Shown: positions 32,019 through 41,306 of the stretch, one piece after another
How the letters are laid out: each line of letters begins with the position of its first letter
Numbering within the stretch: the stretch's first letter is position 1
Source of the DNA: Pseudomonadota bacterium
Lineage (GTDB): Bacteria > Pseudomonadota > Gammaproteobacteria > Steroidobacterales > Steroidobacteraceae
DNA: 45,738 nucleotides
Reading direction: 5' to 3'
Assembly (NCBI GenBank): GCA_021808195.1
Contig: JAKBCE010000030.1
Coordinates: 1-45,738 of the forward strand
Made by a program: the position numbers and the translations under genes
Notes under the pieces: generated by a model
The model's database searches: none
Seen by the model: only the letters and a program-made list of their open reading frames with translations
Told to the model about the DNA's origin: nothing

Positions 32019-33551
32019 ATGCGCACCTCGATCGCAGCGTGTCTCGGCCCGCACCGGGGACGCTGGATCGCGCTCGGGCTGTCCGTGCTGCTGCTCACCC
32101 CCGCGCAGGCCCGAGCGCCGCTGCCGCTGCTGCGCCCCTGGGTGCATCCCGGCGCGGCCTTCATCCGGGCCAACGGCTATCACGGCGCGAGCACTTGTGC
32201 CGCCTGCCACGCCCAGGCGCTCAGCGAGGTGCTCGAGTCGGTGCACTGGACTCTCGCCTCCCCGGTGCGCAACGTCGTGGGGTTGCCCGAGGGCTCCTGG
32301 TGGGGCATGGCAAACCGCCAGTGCGCGCTCGCCGGCTGCATGGCCGCGGCCAACTGGCTGGCCGCGACCCACGGCCGCTTCACGCCCCAGTCCCAGGGCT
32401 GCGGGGTGTGTCACATCGGGGCGCTGTCGGCGCCCCCGATGCCGGGCCGCCCGCCCACCGCCGCGCAGCGCCAGACGGTCGACTGTCTGGTGTGTCACGC
32501 GAAGCACTACGACTGGAGCCGGCGGGCGCGGCGGGTGAGGGATGCCTCCGGGGTGCATTGGGGTGAGGACACCTCTGTGCGCTCGGCTTTGAGCATCACG
32601 CGAGTGCCGACCAACGCCGCGTGTCTGCGCTGTCACGAACACGCCTTCTCGGCCGATTACAAGCGGGGCACACCCTTCACGGTCGCCAATGACGTACACG
32701 CCCGCGCCGGCTTGCGCTGCGTGACGTGTCATCTCACCGAGCATCACAAGATCGCCAAGGGCCAGGTGGAATCCGACATGGTGGCGAACGATCGGCCCGA
32801 CGTGCCGGTGCGCTGCTCGGGCTGTCACGGGCCGAGCCCGCACACCGGTGCGCGCGCGGCGATCCTGAATGCGCACATCCGGCGGCTCGCCTGTCAGACC
32901 TGTCACATCCCTCAGGTGAGCGGCATCGTCTATGAGAACTGGGGCGAGCCGGTGCGCGATGATGCCCACGGTCGCCACAGTGCGCTCTCGAAGTACGACC
33001 CGAGCCCGGCATTGCGCGCCGCGTTCGTGCCCACGGTGCGCATCGAGCGCGGGCCGCCCCAGTACGAGTGGCGGGTGGCGAACACCGCCGAGCAGCCTGC
33101 CGCGCAGAGCTGGATGGCTTTTGCCACCAGCACGCGCGACACCCCGGGCGCGCGGCTCTACCCGGTGCGCGCGCTCACCCAGGTCATGCTCTTCGACCGC
33201 ACGCGCAAAATGTGGCAAGCGCCGGGCATGAGCGGCCTGCGGCGTGATCCGCAGAGCGCCGAATTTCCATTGCTGCTCACACCGAACCGCGAGGTGTACA
33301 ACCGCACCGGCAGCGTGCAGCAGGCGCTCGCGGCCGGGATGCGCGCGCTCGGGGTGCCCTGGAGCGGGCAGTGGCGGGCCATGCAGGTGCCCGGGATCTC
33401 CTACATCTCGGTCAATCACGGCATCCGCACGCGTGGGCTGGCGTGCATCGCCTGCCACTCGCGCCACGGCGTGATGGATTTCAAGCGGCTCGGCTACTCC
33501 GCGCAGCAAATCCGTCAGCTCGAGCAAGCCGTGCGCCCATCGGCACGCTGA
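32019..33551 (+). CDS. Periplasmic octaheme c-type cytochrome
   Basis: This 510-residue protein has a signal peptide ending near AQARA and eight CXXCH haem-binding motifs at 60-64, 128-132, 156-160, 202-206, 234-238, 266-270, 292-296 and 476-480. The long gap before the last haem, and the length, fit the octahaem tetrathionate-reductase/nitrite-reductase-like group. No CXXCK motif is present. It therefore lies in the periplasm and moves electrons to or from a sulfur or nitrogen compound. No quinol dehydrogenase or maturation gene is adjacent, so it stands alone. GAGG about 9 nt before the ATG supports the start. The enzymatic reaction is not determinable here. Confidence 0.88.
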   Translation: MRTSIAACLGPHRGRWIALGLSVLLLTPAQARAPLPLLRPWVHPGAAFIRANGYHGASTCAACHAQALSEVLESVHWTLASPVRNVVGLPEGSWWGMANRQCALAGCMAAANWLAATHGRFTPQSQGCGVCHIGALSAPPMPGRPPTAAQRQTVDCLVCHAKHYDWSRRARRVRDASGVHWGEDTSVRSALSITRVPTNAACLRCHEHAFSADYKRGTPFTVANDVHARAGLRCVTCHLTEHHKIAKGQVESDMVANDRPDVPVRCSGCHGPSPHTGARAAILNAHIRRLACQTCHIPQVSGIVYENWGEPVRDDAHGRHSALSKYDPSPALRAAFVPTVRIERGPPQYEWRVANTAEQPAAQSWMAFATSTRDTPGARLYPVRALTQVMLFDRTRKMWQAPGMSGLRRDPQSAEFPLLLTPNREVYNRTGSVQQALAAGMRALGVPWSGQWRAMQVPGISYISVNHGIRTRGLACIACHSRHGVMDFKRLGYSAQQIRQLEQAVRPSAR

Positions 33552-33668
33552 GTCGCGGCCTGCGCGCGGCGCGCGGCGGCGCAAATCGCTTGGCGCCATC
33601 AGACTCTTTTCCGCTAGAATACTGTGAAAATATCTGGAACACGGATTGTGTCGTCGTAACGCAACGCA

Positions 33669-35162
33669 GTGACCGACCGATCACACAGTAAGTCGACCGA
33701 GCAGCCTTCCCAGCCCGCTGAGCCGGTTGACGAGCGGCCGGGCACCACGGCGGCACAGAATCCCGAGCCCCTCATTCCCCTCGATGCTCCGCCCGTTCAT
33801 GTGTCGGTGCGCGGCTTCGCCGCGCGCTGGGAGCGGCTGCTCAGCAGCCGCACGCGGCGGCTGTTCCTGCAAATCGGTTTGCCGTGGGGCGCAGCGCTGC
33901 TGGTGGGCCTGATCTCGGTACTGTATGCGCGCTGGAGCACCGAGGCGTATTACACGTTCACCGATTGGATCGCCGGGCGCGAGTGGCTGGCCTTCCTGAT
34001 CACTCCGGGGACGCTGGTGCTGTCGGTGTATCTGACTCGACGCTGGTTCTACGGCGCCGAAGGCAGCGGCATCCCGCAGGTCATCGCCGCCGTGCACGCC
34101 CCACGCGAGGAGGGCGATGAGACGCTGATGCAGCGTCTGTTCGGTCTGCGGGTCATCGTCGGCAAGATCGTTGTCTCGCTCGTTGCCTTTCTCGGCGGGA
34201 TGACGATCGGTCGCGAGGGACCGACGGTGCACATCGGTGCAGCGATAATGGGTGAGACGCGCAGGTTCTATCCGCGCCGCACTCTGGCGCTGGAGCGGCG
34301 GCTGCTGATCGCCGGCGCCGCAGCCGGACTCTCCGGCGCGTTCAACACGCCGCTCGCCGGCGTCGTGTTCGCGATCGAGGAGTTGGCCCGCGATTTCGAA
34401 ACGCGCACCAACGGCATCATGATCACCGCGGTGGTGTTCTCCGGCCTGACCTCGCTGGCGTTGGCGGGCAACTATTTCTATTTCGGGCACCTGAACGTCA
34501 CGGTGCCGCTCACCCTCGACTTCGTGCTGCCGGTGATCGTCGCCTCCCTTGGCTGCGGGCTGCTCGGTGCGGCGTTCAATTACGGACTGCTGCACTGGCG
34601 CAAATGGATGCCGCTGCGGCTGCTGAATTTCAAGAACGGCAAGCCGCTGTGGTATGCGCTCGCGAGCGGTGTGCTGATCGCCGCGATCGGAGTGGCCACT
34701 CACGGCCAGACCTGGGGCAGCGGTTACGATCAGGCGCGCGAGCTGCTGCACGGCCAGGCGCCGCTCAGCATGGCCTTCGGCATCACCAAATGGGTGTCGA
34801 TGCTGGTGAGTTATCTGTCGGGGATCCCGGGTGGGCTGTTCTCCCCGTCCCTGGCGATCGGGGCGGGCATCGCCCAATGGGTTCATGCGCTGTTCAGCTG
34901 GGCGCCGATGGCGGTGGTGATCGCACTGTGCATGACCGGTTACCTCGCCGCGGTCACCCAATCACCCATCACCTCGTTCGTGATCGTGATGGAGATGACC
35001 AATGGCACCGCCATGGTGATTCCGATGATGGCGGTGGCATTGCTCTCGGCGCGCATCGCAAGCCTGTTCACGCGCCCGATTTACCATGGACTCGCCGTGG
35101 ACAAGTACTTCGATTACCAACCGCCGCCCGAGAGCGGCGTGCAGGCCGCTGCGCCGCATTGA
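33669..35162 (+). CDS. ClC-family anion channel/transporter, copy 1
   Basis: This 497-residue membrane protein has the ClC signature segments: GSGIPQ (132-137) with the central selectivity Ser133, GREGPTVHIG with the gating Glu183, the AIEELARDF segment with the internal proton Glu, and GGLFSPSLAIGAG. An acidic, Pro-rich 60-residue cytoplasmic N-terminus precedes the first helix. All features fit a classical Cl-/H+ antiporter. The start is a GTG at 33669 with only a weak ribosome-binding site; a TAGAAT at 33615-33620 could be its -10 box. It is the first of two tandem paralogues. Confidence 0.92.
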   Translation: MTDRSHSKSTEQPSQPAEPVDERPGTTAAQNPEPLIPLDAPPVHVSVRGFAARWERLLSSRTRRLFLQIGLPWGAALLVGLISVLYARWSTEAYYTFTDWIAGREWLAFLITPGTLVLSVYLTRRWFYGAEGSGIPQVIAAVHAPREEGDETLMQRLFGLRVIVGKIVVSLVAFLGGMTIGREGPTVHIGAAIMGETRRFYPRRTLALERRLLIAGAAAGLSGAFNTPLAGVVFAIEELARDFETRTNGIMITAVVFSGLTSLALAGNYFYFGHLNVTVPLTLDFVLPVIVASLGCGLLGAAFNYGLLHWRKWMPLRLLNFKNGKPLWYALASGVLIAAIGVATHGQTWGSGYDQARELLHGQAPLSMAFGITKWVSMLVSYLSGIPGGLFSPSLAIGAGIAQWVHALFSWAPMAVVIALCMTGYLAAVTQSPITSFVIVMEMTNGTAMVIPMMAVALLSARIASLFTRPIYHGLAVDKYFDYQPPPESGVQAAAPH

Positions 35163-35309
35163 TTGCCCGGCCGATGAGCGATTGGTGACGGTCGCCGGGA
35201 CGGCCGGGGCGCGCGCTCGCTACACTGTGCACCGACGAGGAGCGCACCGCGCTCGATTCCGGTAAAATCCCGACTCTTTGAGCCACGTTTGGTTGTAGGC
35301 GATCCGATA

Positions 35310-36839
35310 GTGTCAGACCCTCCTCAGCGCGAGCTGCCGTTACCCCAGGCGGCCTCTGAGAGCGTGCCCGAGGCCGCTGTGGCCGCCGAGACTACGAGTC
35401 AGCAGGCCCCCCGTTCGCCCGAATCGCTCGTGCCGCTCGATGCGCCGGCAGTCTATCTGCCCATCTGGACGTTGCGCGATCGCTTCCACCGGCTGCTCAC
35501 GCGCCGCGCGCGCCGCTTGCTGCTGCAGGTCGGACTGCCTTGGACCGCCGCGGTGCTGGTGGGACTGGTTTCCGTGCTGTACGCGCGCTGGACCGCCGAT
35601 GCCTACGAGACCTTTCGCGGTTGGATCCACGGTCGCCCCTGGCTGGCGTTCGTCCTGACCCCGGGGCTGACGGTGCTCGTGGTCTATTGCACGCGGCGCT
35701 GGTTCTACGGCGGGGAGGGCGGCGGCATCTCGCAGGTCATTGCCGCCATCCATGCGCCGGGGGAGGAGACCGACGGCACGCTGATGAAATCCTACTTCGG
35801 CCTGCGCATCATCATCGGCAAGTTCGCGATGTCGGCCCTGGGGTTTCTCGGCGGACTGGCCATCGGCCCGGAAGGGCCGACGGTGCACATGGGCGCGGCG
35901 ATCTTCGCCGAGACGCGCCACTTCTATCCGCACCGCACCAAGGCGCTCGAGCGGCGCCTGCTGCTCGCCGGCGCCGCCGCCGGCCTGTCCGCGGCATTCA
36001 ACACCCCGCTCGCCGGAGTGATTTTCGCCATTGAGGAGCTGGCGCGCGACTTCGAGACGCGCACCAATGGCACGATGATCACCGCGGCGGTGTTCGCGGG
36101 TCTGACGACGGTGGCTTTGGCTGGCAATTACCTCTACTTCGGCCAGCTCAACGTCAAGACCCCGCTCGGCGTGGCGTTCGTGCTGCCGGTGATTCTGGCG
36201 ACGGTGCTGTGCGGGCTGCTCGGGGCCTCGTTCAACTACGCGCTGCTGCATTGGCAGCGCTGGCTGCCGAAGCGGTTGCGGACCTTCAAGACCCACCGCC
36301 CCTTGTGGTGGGCATTTGCCTGCGCCGTGCTGATCGCCAGCATCGGGGTGTCGACCCAGGGACAGACCTGGGGCAGCGGCTACGAGCAGGCGCGGGCGCT
36401 GCTGCATGGCACGGCACCGCTTGGCCTCGCCTTTGGCGCCACCAAGTGGGTCGCCATGGTGCTGAGCAACCTCGTCGGTGTGCCCGGCGGCATGTTCTCG
36501 CCCTCGTTGTCGATCGGCGCGGGCGTTGCGCAGTGGGTGCACGCGGTATTCAGCTGGACGCCGATGGCTGCGGTGATCGCGCTGTGCATGGCCGGGTATC
36601 TCGCTGCGGTCACGCAGTCCCCGCTCACCTCGTTCGTGATCGTGATGGAAATGACCAACGGCTCGGCAATGGTCATCCCAATGATGGCGGTGGCGCTCGC
36701 CTCGGCGCGAGTTGCCGGCCTGTTCACCCCGCCGCTCTATCACGCGCTCGCCGAAGAGCGCTATTACCACTACGAGCCCCCGCCGGAGAGCGCCCCGGGG
36801 CGGGACAAGGCCGCCGCTGTAGCGGAAGGGCGGTCCTGA
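35310..36839 (+). CDS. ClC-family anion channel/transporter, copy 2 with altered filter
   Basis: The protein is 509 residues from a GTG at 35310; a TTG at 35289 is possible, but copy 1 also uses GTG with a similar N-terminal layout. It is very similar to copy 1 through NTPLAGVIFAIEELARDFET and GGMFSPSLSIGAG. The selectivity motif is changed from GSGIP to GGGIS (137-141), losing the central Ser and the Pro. The second motif is GPEGP in place of GREGP, and keeps gating Glu188. In ClC proteins the central residue decides anion preference, so this copy may carry a different anion. It follows copy 1 after 147 bp, and a GGTAAAAT at about 35262 could be a promoter element. Confidence 0.9.
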   Translation: MSDPPQRELPLPQAASESVPEAAVAAETTSQQAPRSPESLVPLDAPAVYLPIWTLRDRFHRLLTRRARRLLLQVGLPWTAAVLVGLVSVLYARWTADAYETFRGWIHGRPWLAFVLTPGLTVLVVYCTRRWFYGGEGGGISQVIAAIHAPGEETDGTLMKSYFGLRIIIGKFAMSALGFLGGLAIGPEGPTVHMGAAIFAETRHFYPHRTKALERRLLLAGAAAGLSAAFNTPLAGVIFAIEELARDFETRTNGTMITAAVFAGLTTVALAGNYLYFGQLNVKTPLGVAFVLPVILATVLCGLLGASFNYALLHWQRWLPKRLRTFKTHRPLWWAFACAVLIASIGVSTQGQTWGSGYEQARALLHGTAPLGLAFGATKWVAMVLSNLVGVPGGMFSPSLSIGAGVAQWVHAVFSWTPMAAVIALCMAGYLAAVTQSPLTSFVIVMEMTNGSAMVIPMMAVALASARVAGLFTPPLYHALAEERYYHYEPPPESAPGRDKAAAVAEGRS

Positions 36840-37199
36840 GGATCGCGGGCGTGCGCCGCGGCGACTTACCGAGCGGGCAGGCGGGACACACCGCGCGCCG
36901 ATCGCTCGGCTCTTGCCTCGATCGTCACCGCACCGAGTGAACGGGCCGGGCGGCAGAGAGCGGTGGCGCTGCGCTCAGTCGGGCGTCGCGATACTGCTCT
37001 ACGCAGACCAGGCGGATCGACAGCGCGCGCGGCGGGCACTTGCCCGTCAGCAGGCGACCCGGGGGCGTATCACTGGCTCACTCGAAATCGGCAGCGCCCG
37101 TGCGGATGCGCCGCGGATGCGGACCACTCGTCCGCCCAGCAGATCGCCCGCGTACCGCTCAAGCATTCCGTGCGTTGAGTGCTGCGCCGGCGGGGCTCA
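36840..37199. other. Intergenic stretch of 360 bp, no feature recognised
   Basis: The region lies between the convergent ClC copy 2 and TetR genes. Open frames here have skewed, low-complexity composition and no start signals, and I found no hairpin with a T-run. It may be decayed coding sequence or simply spacer. Confidence 0.4.
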
Positions 37200-37853
37200 T
37201 CAGTCACCGTCCGCGCGGTGCGCAAGACCCCGCAAACCCGCTGAGACGAACGGCCCGAGTCGCGCGCGCAGCGCTGCGACGTCCGCCGAGCGGCACAGCC
37301 CTCCCGAGAGCACGTCCAGGCGGCCGGTTTCCGCAAGCGAGAGGGTGAGGGCACCGGTGAGGAAGTTGTAGCCCCAGTACACGTCCTGCGGTGCCGCCTC
37401 GGGCAGGGACTGCATCAGCGCCGCGATGAATTGCTTGACCGTGGCATTGAACGTCTTGCCCATGAGCCGTTTGCCCCAGACCGGGGAGTTGTTGACCTCG
37501 GCGAGCAGCGCGAAGTAGCTGTGCCAGCCCGGATCGGCGTGCTCGAGAAAATCGAGGATGGGATCGAAGAACGCGCTCACCACGGCCTCGGTCGGCGGGT
37601 AGCCGGGCTCTGCGGCGCGGCGGATCTCGGCGAGCCGGCGCAGCCGCTCCTCGTTGAGCATGGCGCCGCGCCGCTCGATCAACGCCTCGAACAGCCCCTG
37701 CTTGCCGCCGAAGTGGTAATTCACCAGCGCCAGATCGACCCCGGCCGCCCGCGTGATGGTGCGCAGCGAGGTGCCGTGATAGCCCTTGCGCGCGAAGAGC
37801 TTCTCGGCGGCATCCAGCAGTTTCTCTTTGGTCGTGCGCCGCGGTCGGGGCAT
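37200..37853 (-). CDS. TetR/AcrR-family transcriptional regulator
   Basis: This 217-residue regulator has an N-terminal TetR helix-turn-helix (about 8-55: TKEKLLDAAEKLFARKGYHGTSLRTITRAAGV, then LVNYHFGGKQGLFEAL). The C-terminal ligand domain contains LLAEVNNSPVWGKRL and a YWGYNFLTGALTLSLAETGR helix, as in the CecR/YbiH-like branch. It is divergent from the TonB receptor operon of 3-hydroxybutyrate genes. Three operator-like palindromes lie in the shared promoter region, so it probably represses that operon and perhaps itself. The inducer may be a hydroxy-acid or its CoA ester, by inference from the regulated genes. Confidence 0.92.
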   Translation of the reverse strand: MPRPRRTTKEKLLDAAEKLFARKGYHGTSLRTITRAAGVDLALVNYHFGGKQGLFEALIERRGAMLNEERLRRLAEIRRAAEPGYPPTEAVVSAFFDPILDFLEHADPGWHSYFALLAEVNNSPVWGKRLMGKTFNATVKQFIAALMQSLPEAAPQDVYWGYNFLTGALTLSLAETGRLDVLSGGLCRSADVAALRARLGPFVSAGLRGLAHRADGD

Positions 37854-37992
37854 CGCAAGTTCCTAGATTCAAAGAAATATTTTAGTCACTGTGCCGGGCC
37901 GATAGATAGCCCCGTTTCGGCTCGGGCTTGCCGCCTACGCGCTCGGGTCGGCCGTGCGTTCGGGCGCGGCGGCGCGAGGGTCGCGGGGAGTA

Positions 37993-38021
37993 TTGCATTT
38001 TCCCAATCTCGGTCGTATCTT
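37993..38021 (+). promoter_or_regulatory. Sigma-70-like promoter of the 3-hydroxybutyrate operon
   Basis: TTGCAT (37993-37998) and TATCTT (38016-38021) are separated by 17 bp, in the most AT-rich stretch before the TonB receptor gene. The first operator-like palindrome begins at 38020, overlapping the end of the -10 box and the start site, as expected for a repressor. Confidence 0.5.
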
Positions 38022-38073
38022 CAACGAGCGTTGAAACAAGTACAACGACCGTTCAACAAAACATGACGATCGT
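38020..38073. promoter_or_regulatory. Three phased operator cores (ACGANCGT) for the TetR regulator
   Basis: A perfect inverted repeat TTCAACGAGCGTTGAA occupies 38020-38035. A weaker copy, TACAACGACCGTTCAA, is at 38041-38056, and a third core, ACGATCGT, is at 38066-38073. The ACGANCGT cores begin at 38024, 38045 and 38066, exactly 21 bp or two helical turns apart, so all three face the same side of the DNA. This suits cooperative binding of TetR dimers. Confidence 0.65.
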
Positions 38074-38115
38074 ATGCCGTCCGTCGGGCGGCCGCTGCAT
38101 AACAAAGGGGGGTCC

Positions 38116-40521
38116 ATGCGTAACCGGTTGGTCCATGCAGTTGTCGCTTCCTGTCTGGCAGCAGGAATCGCCCAGGCACAAACATCCGCCCCAACCTCAG
38201 CCGAGGCCGCTGCGCCGGACCCGGCGCACGTCGCGGCCGCACCGATCGAGCTGCACGAGGTCGTGGTTACTGCGATGCGCCGTGCGCAGAACCTGCAGAA
38301 CGTGCCGCTCACCGACACGGCCATGACCGCGCGCCAGCTGCGTGACTGGGGCATCAAGAGCCTGATCGGACTCAACAGCTTCGTGCCCAACATGAAGATT
38401 TCCGCGGATCGGGCCACGAGCAGCACCATCAACGTCTATATCCGCGGCATTGGGCAGTCCGATCCGCTGTGGGGCAACGATCCAGCCGTGGGCGTGTACA
38501 TCGACGGGGTGTACATGGCGCGCAATCAGGGCGCGCTGCTCGATGTGCTCGACGTCAAGCGCATCGAGGTGCTGAGCGGTCCGCAGGGCACGCTCTACGG
38601 CAAGAACACCATCGGTGGCGCAATCAAGTACGTGACCGCGGGCGTCGTCGGGCCGAGACGGCTCACGATGTCGGTGACCGGCGGCAATTACGCCGAGAAC
38701 GACTACAAGCTCGACTTCACCACCCCGGTCGTGAATCGGCACGTCTATTTCGGCGTATCGGTCGGCTACTTCCGCCATTCGGGCTACGGCCACGTGGTCG
38801 CGCAGCCCGGTGCGCCGCCGAGCACGCAGAATTTCATCGGCGAGTCGCTCTCGAACAAGGATGTGCTGGCCGGTCGAGCCAACCTGACGCTGCTGTGGGG
38901 CGCCAGCTCCAAGCTCGTGCTCGTTGCCGATGACATCCTCGATAACTCGAACGCCTCCGGCGGTCAGCGCATGAACAATTACCTCGTGCCGCAGCTGTCC
39001 AATCCGTTCGACAGTTACGACGACATGCCGGTGAGCCGGGATTATTTCCACCGCAACGGCTTCGCCGCCACCTACACCCAGAAGCTCGCGCAGGATCTCG
39101 GCCTGAAGGTGATCGGCGCGTATTACCGGGGCCGCGGGCAGCAGTTCATCAATTTCGCCGAGACCGACCAGAACCTGTTCGAAGTGCCGGCGCGCTACAA
39201 AGACCAGCAGACCTCGATCGAGAGCAACCTCACCTACACCGGACAGCGGGTGAAGGGGGTCGCGGGCGTGTTCTTCATGAACAGCACGGCTTGCGGCGAT
39301 TACAACGCCTCGATCGGCACGCTCAATCTGCTCGGCATCCCGGCCTATGATCTTTACATCACGGAGCTGGTGCAGGGCTGTGTTCGCACCAAGAGCTATG
39401 CGCTCTACGGGGATGCCACCTGGAAGCTCACCGAGAAGCTCAATCTCGATACGGGCATCCGCTGGAACGAGGACGTGAAGCGGGCCTACGTCTACCAGGC
39501 CGATTACGGCAGCGTGGCCCCGACGCAGCTCACCCCCGGCGAGCAGTTCTTCAATCCGAGTCAGGTCCCCGCCGGATTCTTTCCCGATCCGGGCGTCGTC
39601 ACCGATTACACGCGCACCCGTCCGTTCGTGAACATCACCCCGCGGCTCGGTTTCGATTACCACTTCACACCGGCGCTGATGGGCTACCTCATGTACAGCC
39701 GGGGTTTCATGAGCGGCGGGTTCGACATGCGCGGTAATGCGGCGGTATACCCGGGAACCCAGAACGGGTATGCCTCGGAGATCGCCAACAACTATGAGAT
39801 CGGCGTGAAGTCGACGTGGCTCGACAATCGGCTGATGCTGAACATGGACGCATTCTATGACCCGTTGACGGACGCCCAGATCGGCGTGCAGCAGTTCGTC
39901 GAATACGCTGGGGTCCCGACCAATCTGACGGCCGAGCTCAATGCCGGCAAACAGATCAACGAGGGTGCGGAGTTGGAGTCGGCCTGGAGGGCGAGCCGCG
40001 CACTGACGCTCGGCCTGAACATGGGGTACCTCGATTCGTACTACCAGAATTATCTCGTCCCCTGCAGCGTGTTCAGCGCCGCCCCGGGGTGCACCCCGGG
40101 GGTGGGGGCGGTGAACATCGCCGGCCAGAATCGTCCGCTGAACGCGCCCCGCTGGACGATCTCGGCCAACGCCTCTTATGCGTGGTACCTGCGTTCCGGC
40201 TCGTTGGTCGCCCGTGCAGGCTACGACTGGCGCAGCTTCACCAAGGTGGCCGTCACCTTCCCGAGCCCGACCGACCAGCCGGCCTACGGGCTGCTCAACG
40301 CCCACCTGACGTTCACCACCGCGAGCGGCCTGTGGCGCTTTTCGATCGACGGGGAGAATCTCACCAACCGGTATTATCGGGTCGCGGGCTACGACTTCGG
40401 TGCGGCACCGATCGGACCGGCGAATTCCTTCATCGGCGGGGTGAGCCAGATCGGCTTCTACGGAGCGCCGCGCACCGTGCAGGCGAGCATCACATACAAC
40501 TATCAGGCGGGCCGCGAGTGA
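38116..40521 (+). CDS. TonB-dependent outer-membrane receptor of the 3-hydroxybutyrate operon
   Basis: The protein is 801 residues from the ATG at 38116, which has GGGGGG close upstream. It has a signal peptide (VVASCLAAGIAQAQT), a TonB-box-like ELHEVVVTAMRR and a plug domain with NVPLTDTAMTARQL, YIRGIGQSDPLWGNDPAVGV and LSGPQGTLYGKNTIGGAI. The beta-barrel ends in VQASITYNYQAGRE. It is translationally coupled (GTGA) to 3-hydroxybutyrate dehydrogenase, so its ligand is probably broken down to 3-hydroxybutyrate or a relative. Such a link is unusual because monomeric hydroxybutyrate passes porins easily, which points to a larger ester, oligomer or conjugate as cargo. Confidence 0.93.
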   Translation: MRNRLVHAVVASCLAAGIAQAQTSAPTSAEAAAPDPAHVAAAPIELHEVVVTAMRRAQNLQNVPLTDTAMTARQLRDWGIKSLIGLNSFVPNMKISADRATSSTINVYIRGIGQSDPLWGNDPAVGVYIDGVYMARNQGALLDVLDVKRIEVLSGPQGTLYGKNTIGGAIKYVTAGVVGPRRLTMSVTGGNYAENDYKLDFTTPVVNRHVYFGVSVGYFRHSGYGHVVAQPGAPPSTQNFIGESLSNKDVLAGRANLTLLWGASSKLVLVADDILDNSNASGGQRMNNYLVPQLSNPFDSYDDMPVSRDYFHRNGFAATYTQKLAQDLGLKVIGAYYRGRGQQFINFAETDQNLFEVPARYKDQQTSIESNLTYTGQRVKGVAGVFFMNSTACGDYNASIGTLNLLGIPAYDLYITELVQGCVRTKSYALYGDATWKLTEKLNLDTGIRWNEDVKRAYVYQADYGSVAPTQLTPGEQFFNPSQVPAGFFPDPGVVTDYTRTRPFVNITPRLGFDYHFTPALMGYLMYSRGFMSGGFDMRGNAAVYPGTQNGYASEIANNYEIGVKSTWLDNRLMLNMDAFYDPLTDAQIGVQQFVEYAGVPTNLTAELNAGKQINEGAELESAWRASRALTLGLNMGYLDSYYQNYLVPCSVFSAAPGCTPGVGAVNIAGQNRPLNAPRWTISANASYAWYLRSGSLVARAGYDWRSFTKVAVTFPSPTDQPAYGLLNAHLTFTTASGLWRFSIDGENLTNRYYRVAGYDFGAAPIGPANSFIGGVSQIGFYGAPRTVQASITYNYQAGRE

Positions 40522-41306
40522 GCGCTTCGCGCCTGCACGGCCGCGTCGCGCTCATCACCGGCGCGGCGAGCGGAATCGGTCTGGCTATCGCGCGCGCCTT
40601 CGCCCGCGAGGGTGCGCGCGTTGCGCTGAGTGATCTGGATCGGGCCGGCGCCGAGCAGGCGGCAGCGGGGATTGTCGCCGAGGGCGGGCAGGCGATGGCG
40701 CTGGTGATGGATGTGACCAGCGAGCAGCAGGTGGAAGCCGGGACGCGCGAGGCGATCGGCGCCTACGGGCGGCTCGACATCCTGGTGAGCAACGCGGGCA
40801 TTCAGGTCATCTGTCCTCTGGAGACGCTCGCGTTCGCGGACTGGCGACGCGTGGTCGCGGTGCATCTCGACGGGGCGTTTCTCACCACTCGCGCGGCGCT
40901 GCGGCAGATGTATGCGCAGGGCGGGGGCAGCATCCTTTACATCGGTTCGGTGCATTCCACGGAGGCCTCTGTCCTGAAGGCGCCTTACGTGGCGGCCAAG
41001 CACGGACTGCTCGGCCTCGCTCGCGCGGTGGCCAAGGAGGGCGCCGGGCGAGGGGTGCGCGCCAATGTGATCTGCCCCGGGTTCGTGCGCACCCCGCTTG
41101 TGGACCGCCAGATCCCCGAGCAGGCCCACGCGCTCGGGCTCTCCGAGGAGGACGTCATGCGCGAGGTCATGCTGAAGGAAACGGTTGATGGGCAGTTCAC
41201 GACGCTCGAGGATGTCGCCGAGGCGGCGGTGTTCTTCAGCGCCTTCGACTCGAATGCCCTCACGGGTCAGTCGCTGGTGGTCAGCCACGGGTGGCACATG
41301 CAATGA
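40518..41306 (+). CDS. bdhA: D-3-hydroxybutyrate dehydrogenase
   Basis: This 262-residue SDR enzyme oxidises (R)-3-hydroxybutyrate to acetoacetate with NAD+. It has TGAASGIG (14-21), SNAGIQ (91-96), catalytic Ser144, Tyr157 and Lys161, and the family-specific C-terminal half (QIPEQAHALGLSEEDVM, LKETVDGQFTTLEDVAE, LTGQSLVVSHGWHMQ). This strongly marks 3-hydroxybutyrate dehydrogenases apart from general SDRs. The start is a GTG overlapping the receptor stop as GTGA, and the stop overlaps the hydrolase start as ATGA. Confidence 0.93.
   Translation: MSASRLHGRVALITGAASGIGLAIARAFAREGARVALSDLDRAGAEQAAAGIVAEGGQAMALVMDVTSEQQVEAGTREAIGAYGRLDILVSNAGIQVICPLETLAFADWRRVVAVHLDGAFLTTRAALRQMYAQGGGSILYIGSVHSTEASVLKAPYVAAKHGLLGLARAVAKEGAGRGVRANVICPGFVRTPLVDRQIPEQAHALGLSEEDVMREVMLKETVDGQFTTLEDVAEAAVFFSAFDSNALTGQSLVVSHGWHMQ

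Noticed and set aside
39743..39752. GGTATACC word inside the second TonB receptor gene
   Set aside because: Only the central GTATAC is shared with the GntR operators; it is in coding sequence with different flanks and is probably chance.
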